Both the position numbers and the translations under genes were made by a program. The notes beneath the pieces were generated by a model that saw nothing but the letters and a program-made list of their open reading frames with translations, ran no database searches and was not told the origin of the DNA. A stretch of DNA of 64,000 bases from Mytilus trossulus (lineage: Eukaryota; Mollusca; Bivalvia; Mytilida; Mytilidae): positions 13,991,578 to 14,055,577 of the forward strand of contig NC_086378.1 of NCBI RefSeq assembly GCF_036588685.1, in the 5' to 3' direction. Below are positions 46,907 through 59,621 of this stretch, piece by piece. Numbering within the stretch: position 1 is the stretch's first letter; each line of letters opens with the position of its first letter.

Positions 46907-49900
46907 ATGGCAATGATAACAGACCAGAGATTGAAAGAGATGGAAGAGGAAATGAGTCGGTAATAACCGAATAGAAAATGTCATAATAATTAATATCCCC
47001 AATACATTTTATACAGAATCAAGATTCATAAAATAATGTACACAGTCTAGTACTTTTACTAACTTCTACTAGATACGCAACGGACTGGTTATTCTTCTAT
47101 GCCTTTTTGGGAAAAGAAGAACCCTCCACCTTCCCTCATAATGTTTGATTAAGTTCAGCTTTGTCATCCAGACTTACAAATCCATGACTGACGGTGCAGA
47201 TATACACGTACATATATCCCTAGTTCAAGTAGTTGTTACTGTTATTGTTAGAGACAAAAATTGAAAGCAGTGACAGTGTCTGTGTGAATAGTCAAATTGG
47301 CATTCCTAGGCTACACGTCCGCCCATGGGAATTAATGATAATGCAGTGATACGGAAGGACAAGCGTCATGTGCTAATTGCGCTTATCCACCAGAAGTGGC
47401 GCATAGAGTGACAAATGTAAGAGCCTACATAGCACACAATATTTTCCCCTCGTATTGATACATTTAGATATCATCACATGGATTTTCAATCATGTTTCGT
47501 GTCGCCATGTGTGTGTACACAACTGTGTAGTGTTTCCTTCAATGATAGGAGCACCTACATTGTATATATGTTTTTGGTACATTACAGGTGTTTTCCTATG
47601 TTAATAATAGCAACATGCAGTATAACTGATTACCCCAAAAACGTAATAAACTATCATTAATGATATAATTTTTTTATATAAACAACTTTAAAGTTGTGAA
47701 ATTTGGCTAGTACATATAGACAAGAATTTTTCTCTAAATATAATCTTTCAAGTTAGCTTGCTTTTATTACGATTGAAAAACCCAAAAGCCTTTTTATGAA
47801 TAAAACATTTTTCTCCATAAAAGGTGCTTTACTGTCCTTGTCAATGTTTTGGTTTGTTTTGACATTTTGTAAACATGCCTTTAGCGAAATTGTTGTTGCG
47901 TCTTATTAATTAATATTAATCTGTACTGTTATTCTTGTCATTGTGATGAAGTTATAATAATACAAAAAGTGCAGAGGAAATGCCAGAAACATCCTCTAAT
48001 ACGGAACGTCTGGAATAAGTATGGTAAAGACAAATTTGGAAAAAAGTCACATGTACATTAAAGGCCAGGATTTTTTAATTTGTTGGTTTAGGGATCTGCC
48101 GACCTGATTTTGCCAACTTGCAGAATAAAGATAGAATTGAGTTTTCATGCTTTTTCATTCCCGCTGAGTCTGAGTCAGAGTTTGGCTGGGCCGGCCCGGC
48201 CGACCCTAACAAAAGCATTATCTCTAAAAAATAAATAAAACATCCTTTTTGGGGAAAGACGGCTTCAAGCCGTCAATCCCCTATGGGGTTGACCAGAGTG
48301 ACACTCCCTCACATCATTCATTTTGTTTTTATAATGTGGAAACCCCCCAAAAAATCTTACTTAGATTTAAGAGAAGGAAACCCAGAAATGAATAGTTTGA
48401 CTTTAAACACTTTTTTAAAAATTACCCTTTTGTTTCTCACGAAATTGTCGTATCTTGAACTCTCTTTTACACTATTTACATTTCTTTTACAATCCGGAAA
48501 AATTAGTATGACGAGATATTCTAAATATATCCAACCTACATTGTATTTTATAGTGACGTCATTCTTGGAAGAAGCAGGGATAACCTTCACCAGTTCACTG
48601 GTTATTTAAATCATTTTTAGAGATTGTGCACTGATTACAAATTTGTATTTGTTAAATATAAACATAATATTGTTTACTATAGATGATTTAAACATCAACA
48701 TGCAATACTTTAATTTGTAGGTCAACAACTTTCAAAATAAACAAAGATCGAGGGGTTACATGAGACGGGGGAAAGAAACGATTTTATTACTTTTTTCTGG
48801 TCTCACTAATTAGCAACAAGAAGCGCCAAAAAGCGACTAGAAGCGTCAAGAAGACTATTTAGCGACAAGACAAAAAATTATTCTTCTTGTCGCTTCTTGT
48901 CGTTAAAATTCTTCTTGTCGCTAATTAGTGAGACCACTTTTTTCTGTAAAAATTCTGAGAATCTTCCTCCAATTCAGGAGCACCTCAATTGATGAGTAAT
49001 TATCCTCTAAAACAAAAGTTAATGTATTTGAACACTTAAAATGTGGCATTTCATTGGATTAGTAGTCTTCTGTTAAAATTAAATTTTTGTGTACCTTCAT
49101 AATCATTGTAATGGTAAAAAAAAAGAAAAAAAAAATATTTTGTAGTTGAAACATATTTATTATTTACAAATATTTCAAAATTAAGATTTGGAAACAAGCT
49201 TCACACAGTTTACATCAATCATATTGTTTTTTTTTATTAGTACCTGTTTCCCTGTGATGAGAGTTGTAACTGGGAACTTTAACAATGGAAATTTAAAACT
49301 GAATAAATTTTCAGTCCACACTTTCTTAAGAAAAAACTTAAAAATCCAAGAGTACTGTCACAGAAAATGGAAAATGACCCTAGCCTGCAGTTCAGTGGTA
49401 CACAATCAAGATTTCAAAAAATATTGTAGTTGTTGTGAAATGACAGAATTCAGTTGAGTTTTGATAATTAGCTATCAACTTTAATCAAATGTTAAGATTT
49501 AGAAGATGCAGATCTCTTCCATTGGTTCAAATTGAATCCTAAACTAAGGAAATGAAATTACATAAACAACAATTGATTTCAATATTGTCAACCTTTCTAC
49601 ATGTTCTAGCTGTTCTCTTTTTCATTCTTCATATGAAAACTATCAAAGGATACCCCCCTCCTTTCATAAAGAATAATTAAATAGAAACAAGGGCCGTCTT
49701 TCCCCTCAGAGCTATTCAGCTCTTTGATTTATGAAATGAAATGCATTTTAAAACACTAACGGAATTGAAAACATTTCTGATTTACATATCTAAAAATAGA
49801 CAAATCAATCATAAATGACTTTGAAATGTCGTTTGCGTAAATAATTTTGCAAATTTGACTACTGGTCCTCTTGTGTGGGGTACTGGTTGGGCAGACACTG

Positions 49901-52900
49901 CCAAAATAAAAATGGTATAATAATAGATAATACTATGACATACCAAAACATTGATCTGAAACCAGAATATCCACCCCCAACCTACATGTATATTCATCCA
50001 GATATATTTTAGCCTTAACAAGCTAATTATTGTTTCATCTTGTGTCTCATTGACAATCATACCACATCTTCTTTTTTATTAGCAAGGGTTGTATCCCTTG
50101 GTCAGTCAAACTTTCAGTTTTTGTTGAATTGAACTACAGGTACAATAACTGGTGCATTTATCTTTTGATATTTCTCTGGTCTGGCTGACAGTCAAATGTA
50201 TACTATTTTTTTTTTTTTTAAATGTTCTCCATATATATACCAAAGATATTTGTATAGCTCTATACAAATCCTTACCCTCACCTTAAAAAAAAGGAAAGAA
50301 TATCCTAAAATTAATATGAGGCTTTTGATTTGTGATGTCTTGTACAGCTTTGTGATTGATTGAGTAAATGTTTCAATTCTTTTTCATACTTAGTGTTTTT
50401 TTTTTATATGAAATCCCCCCTACAGTACAATGAACTCTGTTCAACAATAGTGGATATGTTATTTGAGGTTTAATCACCACACTTTACTTGTCTTTTTCAG
50501 ATTCGAACAAGAAATATTGGCTCCAAAAGGCCAGGGTTCTAAGCCACATCCTATGATAATAGGATCAAGAACTTTCACCAATGTTCAAGCCAGGATATCA
50601 TCAGATCCCCCTTCTGTTGGGCACCCCCCTCCTCCACCCTTGAGAAAACCACCCACAGCTCCACCTGGTAGTAAGCCTGCAGGACCACCATCAGTTTCCT
50701 TGCCAGCTTCAGGTATGTATACTTTACCGTCCTGTACCTGGTCAATATGTATTCCTTTATGTATTTTATGCTTATTTTGGATTCTGTTTATATATGCAAC
50801 AATGACAAAAGGTCTTGTTAAACTTGTTTAACCCTGCTTGGCTGATAATGTAAGAGGTCAAATGTACATGTATATTTATCAAAAGGTTAATAACTATATC
50901 TTTACAACAATTATTTAATAAATAACCTAGGAAAAAAAGAATACATTTTATTTCATAAAGTGGAGAGAAGTGCAGAGAAGTGTAATCAGGTCCATGTAAC
51001 ACTTATCAATTAATTAAAAATATTAAAAAGTTTTCAAATTTTAACATTTTTGAAATTTTGATCAAAGTTTTAAAATATCATAATTCCAAACATCAAATGT
51101 TTGGAATTTTGATCATATTTTAAAACTTTGGTAAAAAATTTGAAATTTTAAACTTTTTAGTATTTTGAATTGATAAGTGTAACACATACCCAATTAGCAT
51201 ATACATTAGATTAAATACAGTTTTTGAAAATTGCAAATAATTATTTATTAAAATGTTGGTATCGTATGTGGACCAGCTGATTATTCACATTACTTTACAT
51301 TTATTTTTCAGTGTTGGCAGCTCCCCCACCACCGCCTCCTGCCTTACTACCAAAACCAAAGGATAAATTAGACATGCCACCATTAGCCCCTCCTCCTCCC
51401 CCTCCACCCGCAATCAGACCTGCATTTGTTCCCCATCAAGTCAGACATCGACCTCCTCCACCTAGGCTTCCACCACACAGGTTTGGACCACCAGGCCCAG
51501 GACAGTATTATGGACCTCCAGGTGGACCTGGACCTCATGGTTTTCCCGGACCACATGGACCTGGACCCTATGGTCCTGGACCACATGGGCCTGGTCCTGG
51601 CCCCATGCCTCCTTATAGAGGACCTGGACCAATGGGTGGACCAGCTCCTCCAGGTCCAATTGGACCAGGCTATGGATTCAGTGATGGTGTCCAGCATATG
51701 ATGGCTAATGAAGGCAGTGGTAATATTATCAGTAGTGGTCCTACAGGACCACCTAAGGAGGAAAAACCTAAAATGGTGATCTCAGCAGGTCCAGTTATAA
51801 ATAAACCAAAGTTAGAAAAAAAGAAGAAAAACAAGAAAGCAAAATTGGAGACAACAGTTACAGAAACAACCACAATAGTTACGCCTGTAGACACTGGACC
51901 CAAAGTTGTAGCTGGTCCAACAATGCCTGTAGAATTAATGGGGGAAGAAGCTATTTCTATGGAAGCAGAAACGGAAGATAGCACTGGAAAAAAGAAAAAA
52001 GACAAAAAGAAAAAGTTTATACGAACAGCTGCAGGACAGATATGGGAAGATCCGAGTTTAGAGGAATGGGATCCAGGTATGTAATTTAAAGGAAATCATA
52101 GTTTTGAAATCAAGAATCAAGTATTTAACTTTGGGCACATATCCTAAGGACCTTTAGTAATATAGTTGTAAAATGTGTTCAGTATGACTGTCAACGTTAA
52201 CGTAAGAATATACATAGTAAGAGTGATAATATGAATACAGGTAAAAGCTTATATCTCAAAAAATATTGATCATATATAAAGCTTCTGGAAATGGCGAAAT
52301 TCAAAAAGTGAAGATCTATTTTCTGTCTATTTTACCAAAATTTCCAGACAGATACTTATAGAAATAATTGTTGATTTTCACCTTATATAAAAAAGAAGAT
52401 GTGGTATGATTGCCAATGAGACAACTATCCACAAAAGACCAAAATGACACAAACATTAACAACTATAGGTCACCGTACGGCCTTCAACAATGAGCAAAGC
52501 CAATTGCATTACTGGTTATTATCTTGAAAACTTAAATGTAACTTCATTCCTTCATCCATCCAATATAATGTTAAAGTTTTGGTTGGTGGGGGTTTACCAT
52601 TTGTGGTTACATCAAGTAGAAAATTAGTTTACTTATTCTTAATGATTTAACCTTTTTGAAATATAAGCAAAATGAAGGTTATAATCCAGATTTCACAATT
52701 CACTGAACATTGAAATGTGATACTGCTTAGCTTGTTGTCATGGTGTCATATGAACACAATCACACTCTTTCCTTTATATTTTCTGTGTAGCTTATTGTTA
52801 AACTGTACAAAAACTTGAATACTAGGGATTCATTATTATTCATTGGATACCAATTTTCATGGATTTTGTGGGTACATGAGAACAACGATTTCAAATTTTC

Positions 52901-53325
52901 GACGAATACGAATTTTCTAAAGGAATGAGTGCGGACTTTGCTAAAACCACAAAATTTGATATATCCACGAAAAGGTAAGTTTTCCTCAGACCACGAAAAT
53001 TGGTACCCACAAAAATAAATGAATCCACAGTAACAGGAGTTTAATGCAAAAGAAGGCAAAAGCTCCGTCACTTATAGATAAACATACTAAATACATTGCA
53101 GTTGTAATGATTAACAATTTGTTGTTTCAGATGATTTTCGTATGTTTTGTGGAGATTTAGGAAATGAAGTAACAGATGAGTGTTTGGCTAGAGCATTCAG
53201 TAAATATCCTACATTTGTCAAGGCTAGGGTGTTACGAGACAAAAGAACAAATAAAACAAAAGGTTATGGATTCGTTAGTTTCAGGGACCCCCAAGATTTT
53301 GCAAGAGCTATGAGAGAAATGAATG
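46907..53325 (+). CDS. RBM42: RBM42, RNA-binding motif protein 42 (3' end outside or not found)
   Basis: RBM42 is an RRM protein that associates with hnRNP K and the spliceosome and acts in RNA metabolism. Exons found: 46907-46959, 50501-50712, 51312-52076, 53131-53325, all GT..AG with matching phases, giving 408 full codons plus one base. Exon 1 starts MAMITDQRLKEMEEEMSR and joins FEQEIL, as in vertebrate RBM42. Exons 2-3 are Pro/Gly-rich (PPPPP runs, RPAFVPH near residue 125) and end in the family motif IRTAAGQIWEDPSLEEWD. Exon 4 begins the RRM at about 345: RNP2 is MFCGDL and RNP1 is KGYGFVSF, ending REMNG. The last part (beta-4 of the RRM and a basic tail, about 36 residues in vertebrates) was not found before 64000, so it lies beyond the window or escaped me. 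Identity is secure; the 3' end is not. Confidence 0.94.
48057..48245. mobile_element. end of an AAGGCCAGGATTTTTTAAT-type DNA transposon
   Basis: AAGGCCAGGATTTTTTAATT, GTTGGTTTAGGGATC and TGCCGACCTGATTTTGCC match the inverted right end of the element at 53774-54916. Only one clear end is present here. A related inner segment, inverted, is at about 49690-49860 (AATGACTTTGAAATGTCG, TTTGCGTAAATAATTTTGC). In RBM42 intron 1. Confidence 0.7.
48799..48935. mobile_element. 137-bp hairpin MITE with 10-bp target duplication
   Basis: Ends GGTCTCACTAATTAGC and GCTAATTAGTGAGACC are perfect inverted repeats. ACTTTTTTCT flanks both sides (48789-48798 and 48936-48945), a 10-bp target duplication typical of Mutator-like elements. 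The inside is built of GCGACAAGAAG words, inverted in the right half, so the whole folds on itself. In RBM42 intron 1. Confidence 0.9.
50994..51187. mobile_element. palindromic AT-rich MITE in RBM42 intron 2
   Basis: Left ATGTAACACTTATCAATT and right AATTGATAAGTGTAACACAT are inverted, and the interior arms (AATATTAAAAAGTTTTCAAA; AACTTTTTAGTATTTTGAA) pair through to the centre CCAAACATCAAATGTTTGG. A foldback element of about 194 bp that ends about 125 bp before exon 3. Confidence 0.85.
52388..52505 (+). repeat. dispersed GATGTGGT repeat, well-preserved copy
   Basis: AAGAAGATGTGGTATGATTG, CCAATGAGACAACTATCCAC, ACAAACATTAACAACTATAG and GTCACCGTACGGCCTTCAAC. The best-kept copy of a family with relatives near 12910, 40345, 50036 and 62868. 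In RBM42 intron 3. Confidence 0.8.
52820..53032. mobile_element. MITE with TACNAGGGATTCATT-type ends
   Basis: Left TACTAGGGATTCATTATTAT and GATACCAATTTTCATGG; right CGAAAATTGGTACCCACAAA and ATGAATCCACAGTA. The arms are imperfect inverted repeats of about 45 bp with TA at both borders, suggesting a Tc1/mariner-like non-autonomous element. It ends about 100 bp before RBM42 exon 4. Confidence 0.8.
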
Positions 53326-53390
53326 GTATGTACATATTTACATTAATATACAAAAGATTGTATTAGCTTTTTCAACAATGCCAAACTGTT

Positions 53391-53530
53391 ATAGAGTTTG
53401 TCTGACCAAAACAGAAATTTGAACTTTTCTTTTATTTTTATAGAGTTTGTTTGACCAAAACAGAAATTTGAACTTTTCTTTTATTTTCATAGAGTATGTC
53501 TTACCAAAAAAGAAATTTGATCTTTTCCAT
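53391..53530. repeat. 48-bp tandem repeat, three units
   Basis: Units TATAGAGTTTGTCTGACCAA, AACAGAAATTTGAACTTTTC, TTTTATTTT. The third has drifted (GAGTATGTCTTACC). It lies about 65 bp downstream of RBM42 exon 4. Confidence 0.9.
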
Positions 53531-53773
53531 TATTTTTTCTACAAAAAAGTTTAAAAAAAAAAGGAATTTTTGTCTGAAATTTTCTTTGTCAGACAAAGTT
53601 TGGTATACACTGCCTAAATGATTGGCATATTTTTGGCAGTCAAACAGGGAGAAGGCATGACTTAGTAAAGATGATATAGGAAAAGGTGAATCATCCAGAA
53701 TGTGTGCAAAATAGTATATTGCCTTGATAATTTGTTCTAATTTAGTTTCTTGAGCAAAGGGTTTTTATCCACT

Positions 53774-54916
53774 TAGGCCACGTTTTTTTAATTTGTTGGT
53801 TTTATGGATTTTCCCCATGAAAAAGTTGGGTCGGTCGGTCGGGAAAAAAAAGCAAAAAAAATATCAGAAAAAAAATGCAACATAAATATACATTTCACCT
53901 TTCTAACAAAATGTTTTTTATGCTATTTTGTCATCATTTCAAATTTTAGTTCGATGAAATATTCTTACTCAGCTGTCATAAATATCGCATGACATTGTCT
54001 AATGATTTGCCGTAAAAAAGGGGGGTGTTCACAGACAGAGACGAAATTAAATCGTCTTTTTACAAATAAGAAAAACAAAGTGAATTATTCGCGTAGCTCT
54101 CAATCAATTCCAGAAAACTTGGTGAGTAATGATCTTCCAAAACGAAAACTGATAAAGAAAAAAATGTAAAAAACGTCGACGTCATACGAAAATAAGTTTC
54201 AACACACGTGTCAAAAACGTAAAAAGTAAAATCACAAAAATACTGAACTCAGAGGAAAATCAATTTCGGAAAGTCCATAATCACATGGCAAAATCAAATA
54301 ACAAAACGCATCAAAAACGAATAGACAAGAATGTTACTGTCATAGACTAGTCCATGGAAAAAATGAGAATATCGGGTTAATCTAGTGTCATGCATTCCCG
54401 TTTTTAATCCAAATGGACGATATTTATTTTTTATTATTCATCAAACAAGAAAATTCTAAATGACTTGTTGACATACAGAACTTTTACTTCCAAGGTGCTT
54501 CCACCTGTCCACATTTGGACAAGTCTATTTCTATGAGATTATGCATCTTACAGACTGATGACAAATAAGGGAAACGAACTTATTGTGTAATGGGCTTTAA
54601 ACACAGCTTTCGTTCCGCAAAATTATTTGCGTAAACGACATTTCAAGGTCAGTTATAATTGATTGGTCTATTTTTAGAAACGTAAACTGGAAGTTTTATT
54701 TTTTCACACTCACAGAGAGTGTTATCAATTTTGTTAGTGATTCATGCATTTCATTTCATAAAAAAAGAAGAATTTAATGATTTTTCAGGGATAATGTATT
54801 TTTTTGGGTCGGCGGGAAGAAAAAAGCATGAAAAGTCAATTTTATTTTTATTCTAAGAATTGGCAAAATCGGGTCGGCGGATCCGTAAACCATCAAATTA
54901 AAAAATCCTGGCCTTA
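53774..54916. mobile_element. ~1.14-kb DNA transposon-like element (TTAGGCC ends)
   Basis: Left TTAGGCCACGTTTTTTTAAT, TTGTTGG; right CATCAAATTAAAAAATCCTG, GCCTTA. The ends are inverted, and both carry GGGTCGGNGGGAARAAAAAAGC inside (53827 and 54805, not inverted). No transposase frame is visible. A related end is at 48057. Target duplication not established. It would lie in the last RBM42 intron or downstream of the gene. Confidence 0.7.
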
Positions 54917-55239
54917 GACATTGATGTTTAGATTTATACTTTTAGAATTGTTGGTTAGTTTTTTGTTTTTAAATGTGTGTTATTGTAGTCCATCAAAGTT
55001 GTCACATGCACTTCTTCCCCAGGTGTTTTATTCATAAAAGTATAAGAAATATAATGCAAATACTTTTCAGTTGTTTTTTTAAGACTAAAGGTTAAACATA
55101 AGTACTAATGTTAACAAGTAGAATTCTCAATAAGTAGGAAATTTTCTAGTCGGTTTCAAAATAAGGAGAATGTTTTTTGTTAAAACACAAATTTAATGGA
55201 TTGAAAGACTTGGTGTTTGGCCTTACCTGCAATACAAAT

Positions 55240-55490
55240 TTTAATTATGTTTACAGGTATTATAAACAATGTCAGTTCTTTTCCATATGTTTTTGAAGTA
55301 AGATTTATGACAGCATTTTATATACCAAAAATTATGGGAAGCCAAATGTTTAAAGTTTACCAGCAAAGTGGCTTAAATTGTCTAAGTCTACTACATAGCT
55401 ATGAAGAGGGGAGTTGTAACAATAGCTTTAATTCAAACTTAAAGTTTACCATGCAGAAAAAGTGAATAATAGGTAAATAAATTCATCATA
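55240..55490 (+). repeat. direct duplication, copy 1, exon-like
   Basis: This matches 55733-55985 over about 250 bp: AGGTATYATRAAYAATKTCAG, GTTTTTGAARTAARATTTAT, GGGAGTTGTAACAATAGCT, AGTTTACCATGCAGAA, GAATAATAGGTAAATAAA. In both copies an AG|G boundary precedes a frame reading GI(I/M)NN(V/F)S(S/L)FP(Y/F)VFE that would be in phase with RBM42 exon 4. See findings. Confidence 0.7.
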
Positions 55491-55732
55491 AATACCAGAA
55501 TTGAAATTTTGTACCTAAATCTGTGATTGCTCTTCAAAATTTAAAAACATTGTTAAGAGTAATAGTGACACTCAAATCAATAAGTAAAAAATAACAAATA
55601 AAGTATCAAGTTAAAGAGCATATAGGACTCACACTTCAAAAAGGTTTTGTCTTATTATTTAGCATTTCAAATATATTTAAAGTTTTTTACAATAAAAACA
55701 TACTTGACCAACTTATCACATGGATAATCAGA

Positions 55733-55985
55733 TATTTTCCAGGTATCATGAATAATTTCAGTTTATTTCCCTTTGTTTTTGAAATAAAATTTATATTAAG
55801 GAATGTTTTACATAAAAAGTTGCAACAGCAAAATGTCATAAAAAGACCCCTCCAAAGTAATTAAATTGTCTAAGGCTACTCCCCATCTTTGATTTAGGGA
55901 GTTGTAACAATAGCTATAGTTTAAACTGGAAGTTTACCATGCAGAAGAAATATTGAATAATAGGTAAATAAACTCATAGATACCA
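55733..55985 (+). repeat. direct duplication, copy 2
   Basis: Diverged partner of 55240-55490, about 495 bp downstream. Here the GT of the donor-like GAAGTAAGA is lost (GAAATAAAA). Confidence 0.7.
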
Positions 55986-57187
55986 GGATTTACATTTTGT
56001 ACCCAGATGTGCAATATGTTTACAGTGAACTTCGAATCAAGGAGTTAAAATGCCAAATAAAGTATGTAGTTGAGGACCTGAAATTATGAAGGATATTGTC
56101 AAATAAATCTATAATCATCTATTCCTGGGTCAGAAAATCCTTACAATTTCCAGAAATATTCATAGTTTTGTACAGTCGAAAGATACCTGTAGCAATATGG
56201 ATAAACAAAAAAACAGGTGTATAGGAATTGCAAACTTGCTCCTTTAACTATTAAAGTCATACTAATAGGCAGCAAAATCCTGAAACTTGCCCCTTTTTTC
56301 ATGGTTTAATGTATTTTGGTATGTTTGTTAGATACAATAATAATAGTAGGCTAGTCGATAGGTCACATATATTTGGTGTATGGATGTTCAAAATAAATTC
56401 ACTAATGATTAGTAGAGTAGGCAAGACATTTCAGTTTGTGTACTCCTCTTTACATTATACATTGTAAGTTGTTAAAACATAGAATTAATATAATGATAAA
56501 ATATTGATTCACTTTGTCAATTTATGTTTGGGGTAAAAATTTTATTCAAACTGTCGACCAAGATGATTGGTTGATCAAAAAGATATGCATAATGGATCCT
56601 TTATACAAGGCCTCTTATTGGAATGTTCAGATCTAACACAAACTACAAACACATCTAACACAGCAATGTGAAAGATCTGATTTTAATTAGATTGGTATTA
56701 GAGCGTCAATTGATAGAAATATAAAATAAAATGGTGATGCCCATACAAATACCTGAAAGTAATTTCATTAAAACCTGTTTGCTTACGTGGGGAATATTGT
56801 AAAAGATGTTACAGTCTACAAAACTCATCATATGCATTTAACCTTTGCTGATCAAATGAATTGGTGATTAAATTACCAACAATAACTTGTCATTGCTGCA
56901 TTGGTTATTGACAATTAATTTATAAATCTGATGAGATGAAGAAATTAAGAACTCTGCCATCAAAGATATTGGCTCAGCATGTTATATCAAACATTATATC
57001 CATTTCAGATTATTTATTTGTCACAGTATAAGAGTTCATACATAATATCATATACACTTTTAAATGCTATAAATTTCCTCTATTTATACAGATTAAGGAT
57101 TATAAAAGATAGCAAAATAAATGTATTGCAGAAATGATATTGTTCTCAGAACATTAGAAAAATTACATGTTCATCCACTGTATTTAA
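55986..57187. other. AT-rich stretch, nothing supported
   Basis: I searched it for the missing RBM42 terminal exon (expected to encode a KYVG-RPIKLRKS-like segment) and found none. No repeat of note. Confidence 0.45.
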
Positions 57188-57420
57188 CCAGGTTTAATCC
57201 ACCATTTTCTACATTTGAAAATGCCTGTACCAAGTCAGGAATATGACAGTTCTTTTTCCATTCGTTTTTGATGTGGTTTGTTATTGGATTTTGCCATGTG
57301 ATTATGGACTTTCCAATTAGATTTTCCTCTTAGTTCATTTTTTGTTGTGATTTTACATTTTAGTTGATTGATTGATTGATTGTTGGTCACTTTATGCTGC
57401 ATTACTTTTTAGTTGAAGAT
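57188..57420 (+). repeat. dispersed GTACCAAGTCAGGAA repeat
   Basis: CCAGGTTTAATCCACCATTT, GAAAATGCCTGTACCAAGTC and CAGGAATATGACAGTTCTTT match the segment at 45985-46060. Then GGACTTTCC..AGATTTTCCTCT and a (TTGA)n tract. Probably a retroelement 3' part. Confidence 0.65.
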
Positions 57421-57831
57421 CCTTTGTTACCTTATAGATGCCTTTTCTGGATTAATTGGGGTAAAGATGACAAGAGCACACATATAGTCTCTTGTTAGTT
57501 AGCAATAGTTTAGCCCTCTCCTCTTCCTGTTTGTGAGTGCACCCATGACAGCCAGTGAAGTGACCATAAATATGTCAATTTTAAGCAATTTATTTATGAT
57601 ATATTTATAAACTTTACACAATGATGAGTGTTATCACACTTGTCTTAAAGATCATTTTATAATACAAAGTATACATGTTGCACAAAACTGTGCATGTTGT
57701 ATGGATCTATGTTACCTTTTTCTCAATTGATGGAAAAAGGTTGATGATCATTTCAAATTATTGGCCAAATAATAAGTTGTTGTTTTTTTTGCTCAATTCA
57801 ATGTAATGTTGAACTTGCATATTCATTTGTA

Positions 57832-58657
57832 CAGGGATGATTCCACTATATATTTTAGGGCCTCTTAGCGGCCCTTAAATTGGTCAGCGGCCCCCAAACA
57901 ATGTATGTGAATATAAAATTCCCAATTAAGGACAATAAAATAAAAATTAGTATTTCCGGAAAAGTTTCCATCACTGATTACGGCAACTATAATTTTTCAT
58001 AGTTTGTCGTCAAAACGTAGTAAAATCCAGATATCATAAGAATAATAATTAACTATAGAAGATATCTTATATGAAAAATATTTATAAGATATTTCATATA
58101 CTTTATAAGATATCTTATAAAGTTTTAAAACTTTATTAAATATATAAGATATCTTATTAAATATATAAGATATCTCATATAATATATAAGATAGCTTTTA
58201 AAAATGAATTATATAAGACATGTAAGATATCTCATATATTAAATGAGATCTCTTATATATTATATAGGATATCTTATATAAATCTCATATATTATATAAG
58301 ATATCTTATATATTATGAGATAATTTGAAATTCGAATAAATAGCTAAACGGCTGGCCATAGGTTTATGTTAGCTGGTATATTTGTTTTTGTAATAGGCCT
58401 CGTTTACCAAAGTTAAGATGATAGTGCATCATGTGCAATGATACTCATGTATTACAACTTCCCTGGTCTCAATCCAATTACTTCTTCAATCAGTGTACAC
58501 ATGTACAGGTGAAACTAAATAATACATTTTCCGTTTTTACAGGAAAATGATATTATTTCGTCTAAGATTGTATCGGCATAAAAAAATCCCAATTGGGATA
58601 AAAATTCCCAATTTGATATTCAAGGGACCCATTTGAAAACACCTGGAATCATCCCTG
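57832..58657. mobile_element. 826-bp hAT-like non-autonomous element with 7-bp flanking repeat
   Basis: CAGGGATGATTCCA at the left and TGGAATCATCCCTG at the right are inverted ends. ATTTGTA flanks both (57825-57831 and 58658-58664). CAGGG-type ends and a 7-8 bp duplication point to hAT. No transposase. The centre holds an array of AAGATATCTTAT palindromes. Internal words TCCCAATT are repeated near both ends. Confidence 0.85.
58035..58325. repeat. ATAAGATATCTTAT palindrome array
   Basis: About ten overlapping palindromes of the type TATAAGATATCTTATA, interspersed with ATATATTATATAAGATATC, inside the hAT-like element. The DNA can fold into many alternative hairpins. Confidence 0.9.
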
Positions 58658-59621
58658 ATTTGTATCACAATGAAAAAGGAGAGCAAACCTGATCTACTTA
58701 CAAGCATTATTTTTTATTTTTTTATTTAAGCTTGCTTTTTACCCGGTAACTGTCTCGCCCTCCTTCCTGAAAGGGCAAGACGTTAGGTATATCAATTTGC
58801 AGCAACATCGACATATACTTTTTTGTGTTTCACGTAATAAATAAATTGGAACTGCTGACCTGTTCAGGGCACCCCATTTCTTGCCATGTTTGATGCCATT
58901 TTTTTTTTAAATTTTGTTCTTATCTTGTTTTTGTCTCACCACAACATAGGTTTATTTCCAAGCGTTGCTAGGGTCATCAATTGTTTTAGTTTGTGATTAG
59001 GTCATTTCAATTGAGTTTATTGATTAAGCTTTGTGTTTCAGAGAGTAGTAGACCAGGGTTCCTCATATCTTGAATACATATATACAATATGCCTTTTGGA
59101 TTATGTTTGTTTTCCTTGACCTCATTTTTAGTGTACTGCTTAAAAGCTGTATATGTTTACTAACATTATTTTTTCCCAGTCATAGTTAGGAATAAAACAG
59201 CTATATTTGGTATATAGAATCACTGCAAGCATATACATATCTGCCAGTCTTGGTTCAAATGACATTGACATCATTTTATAGATCTGTGATTTGTTAAAGT
59301 ATTCACGGTCAAGTTCCTTGCTTAGATACTTTAAGCAATCGGTAAATTATGTTTGTTGTATTGTGTTCTTTTCTATATTTTTGTTTTGTTTTCTGTGGCT
59401 GTTTTGATTCATTGATAAATGGGATTGCAAAATTCGGAACTGTATATTACTGGAAACGTATTTTTGGAGGGAGCAGTTAGAATCAACAAGTCCGTCAACC
59501 AAACAGTTGTTTAATAAAATGAAATTGATTCATACTGGTATATCATTGTTGACCTCTTACATTGAGCATTCTACAAGTTTTTGTTTTTACTATTGCAAAT
59601 TTAAAAAAACCGCATAAAGCT
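58658..59621. other. intergenic or intronic, nothing supported
   Basis: No conserved exon on either strand and no clear repeat boundary. AT-rich. Confidence 0.45.

Noticed and set aside
51383-52005. Antisense and shifted frames of 65-111 residues
   Set aside because: They overlap RBM42 exon 3, a Pro/Gly-rich region whose base composition leaves other frames open.
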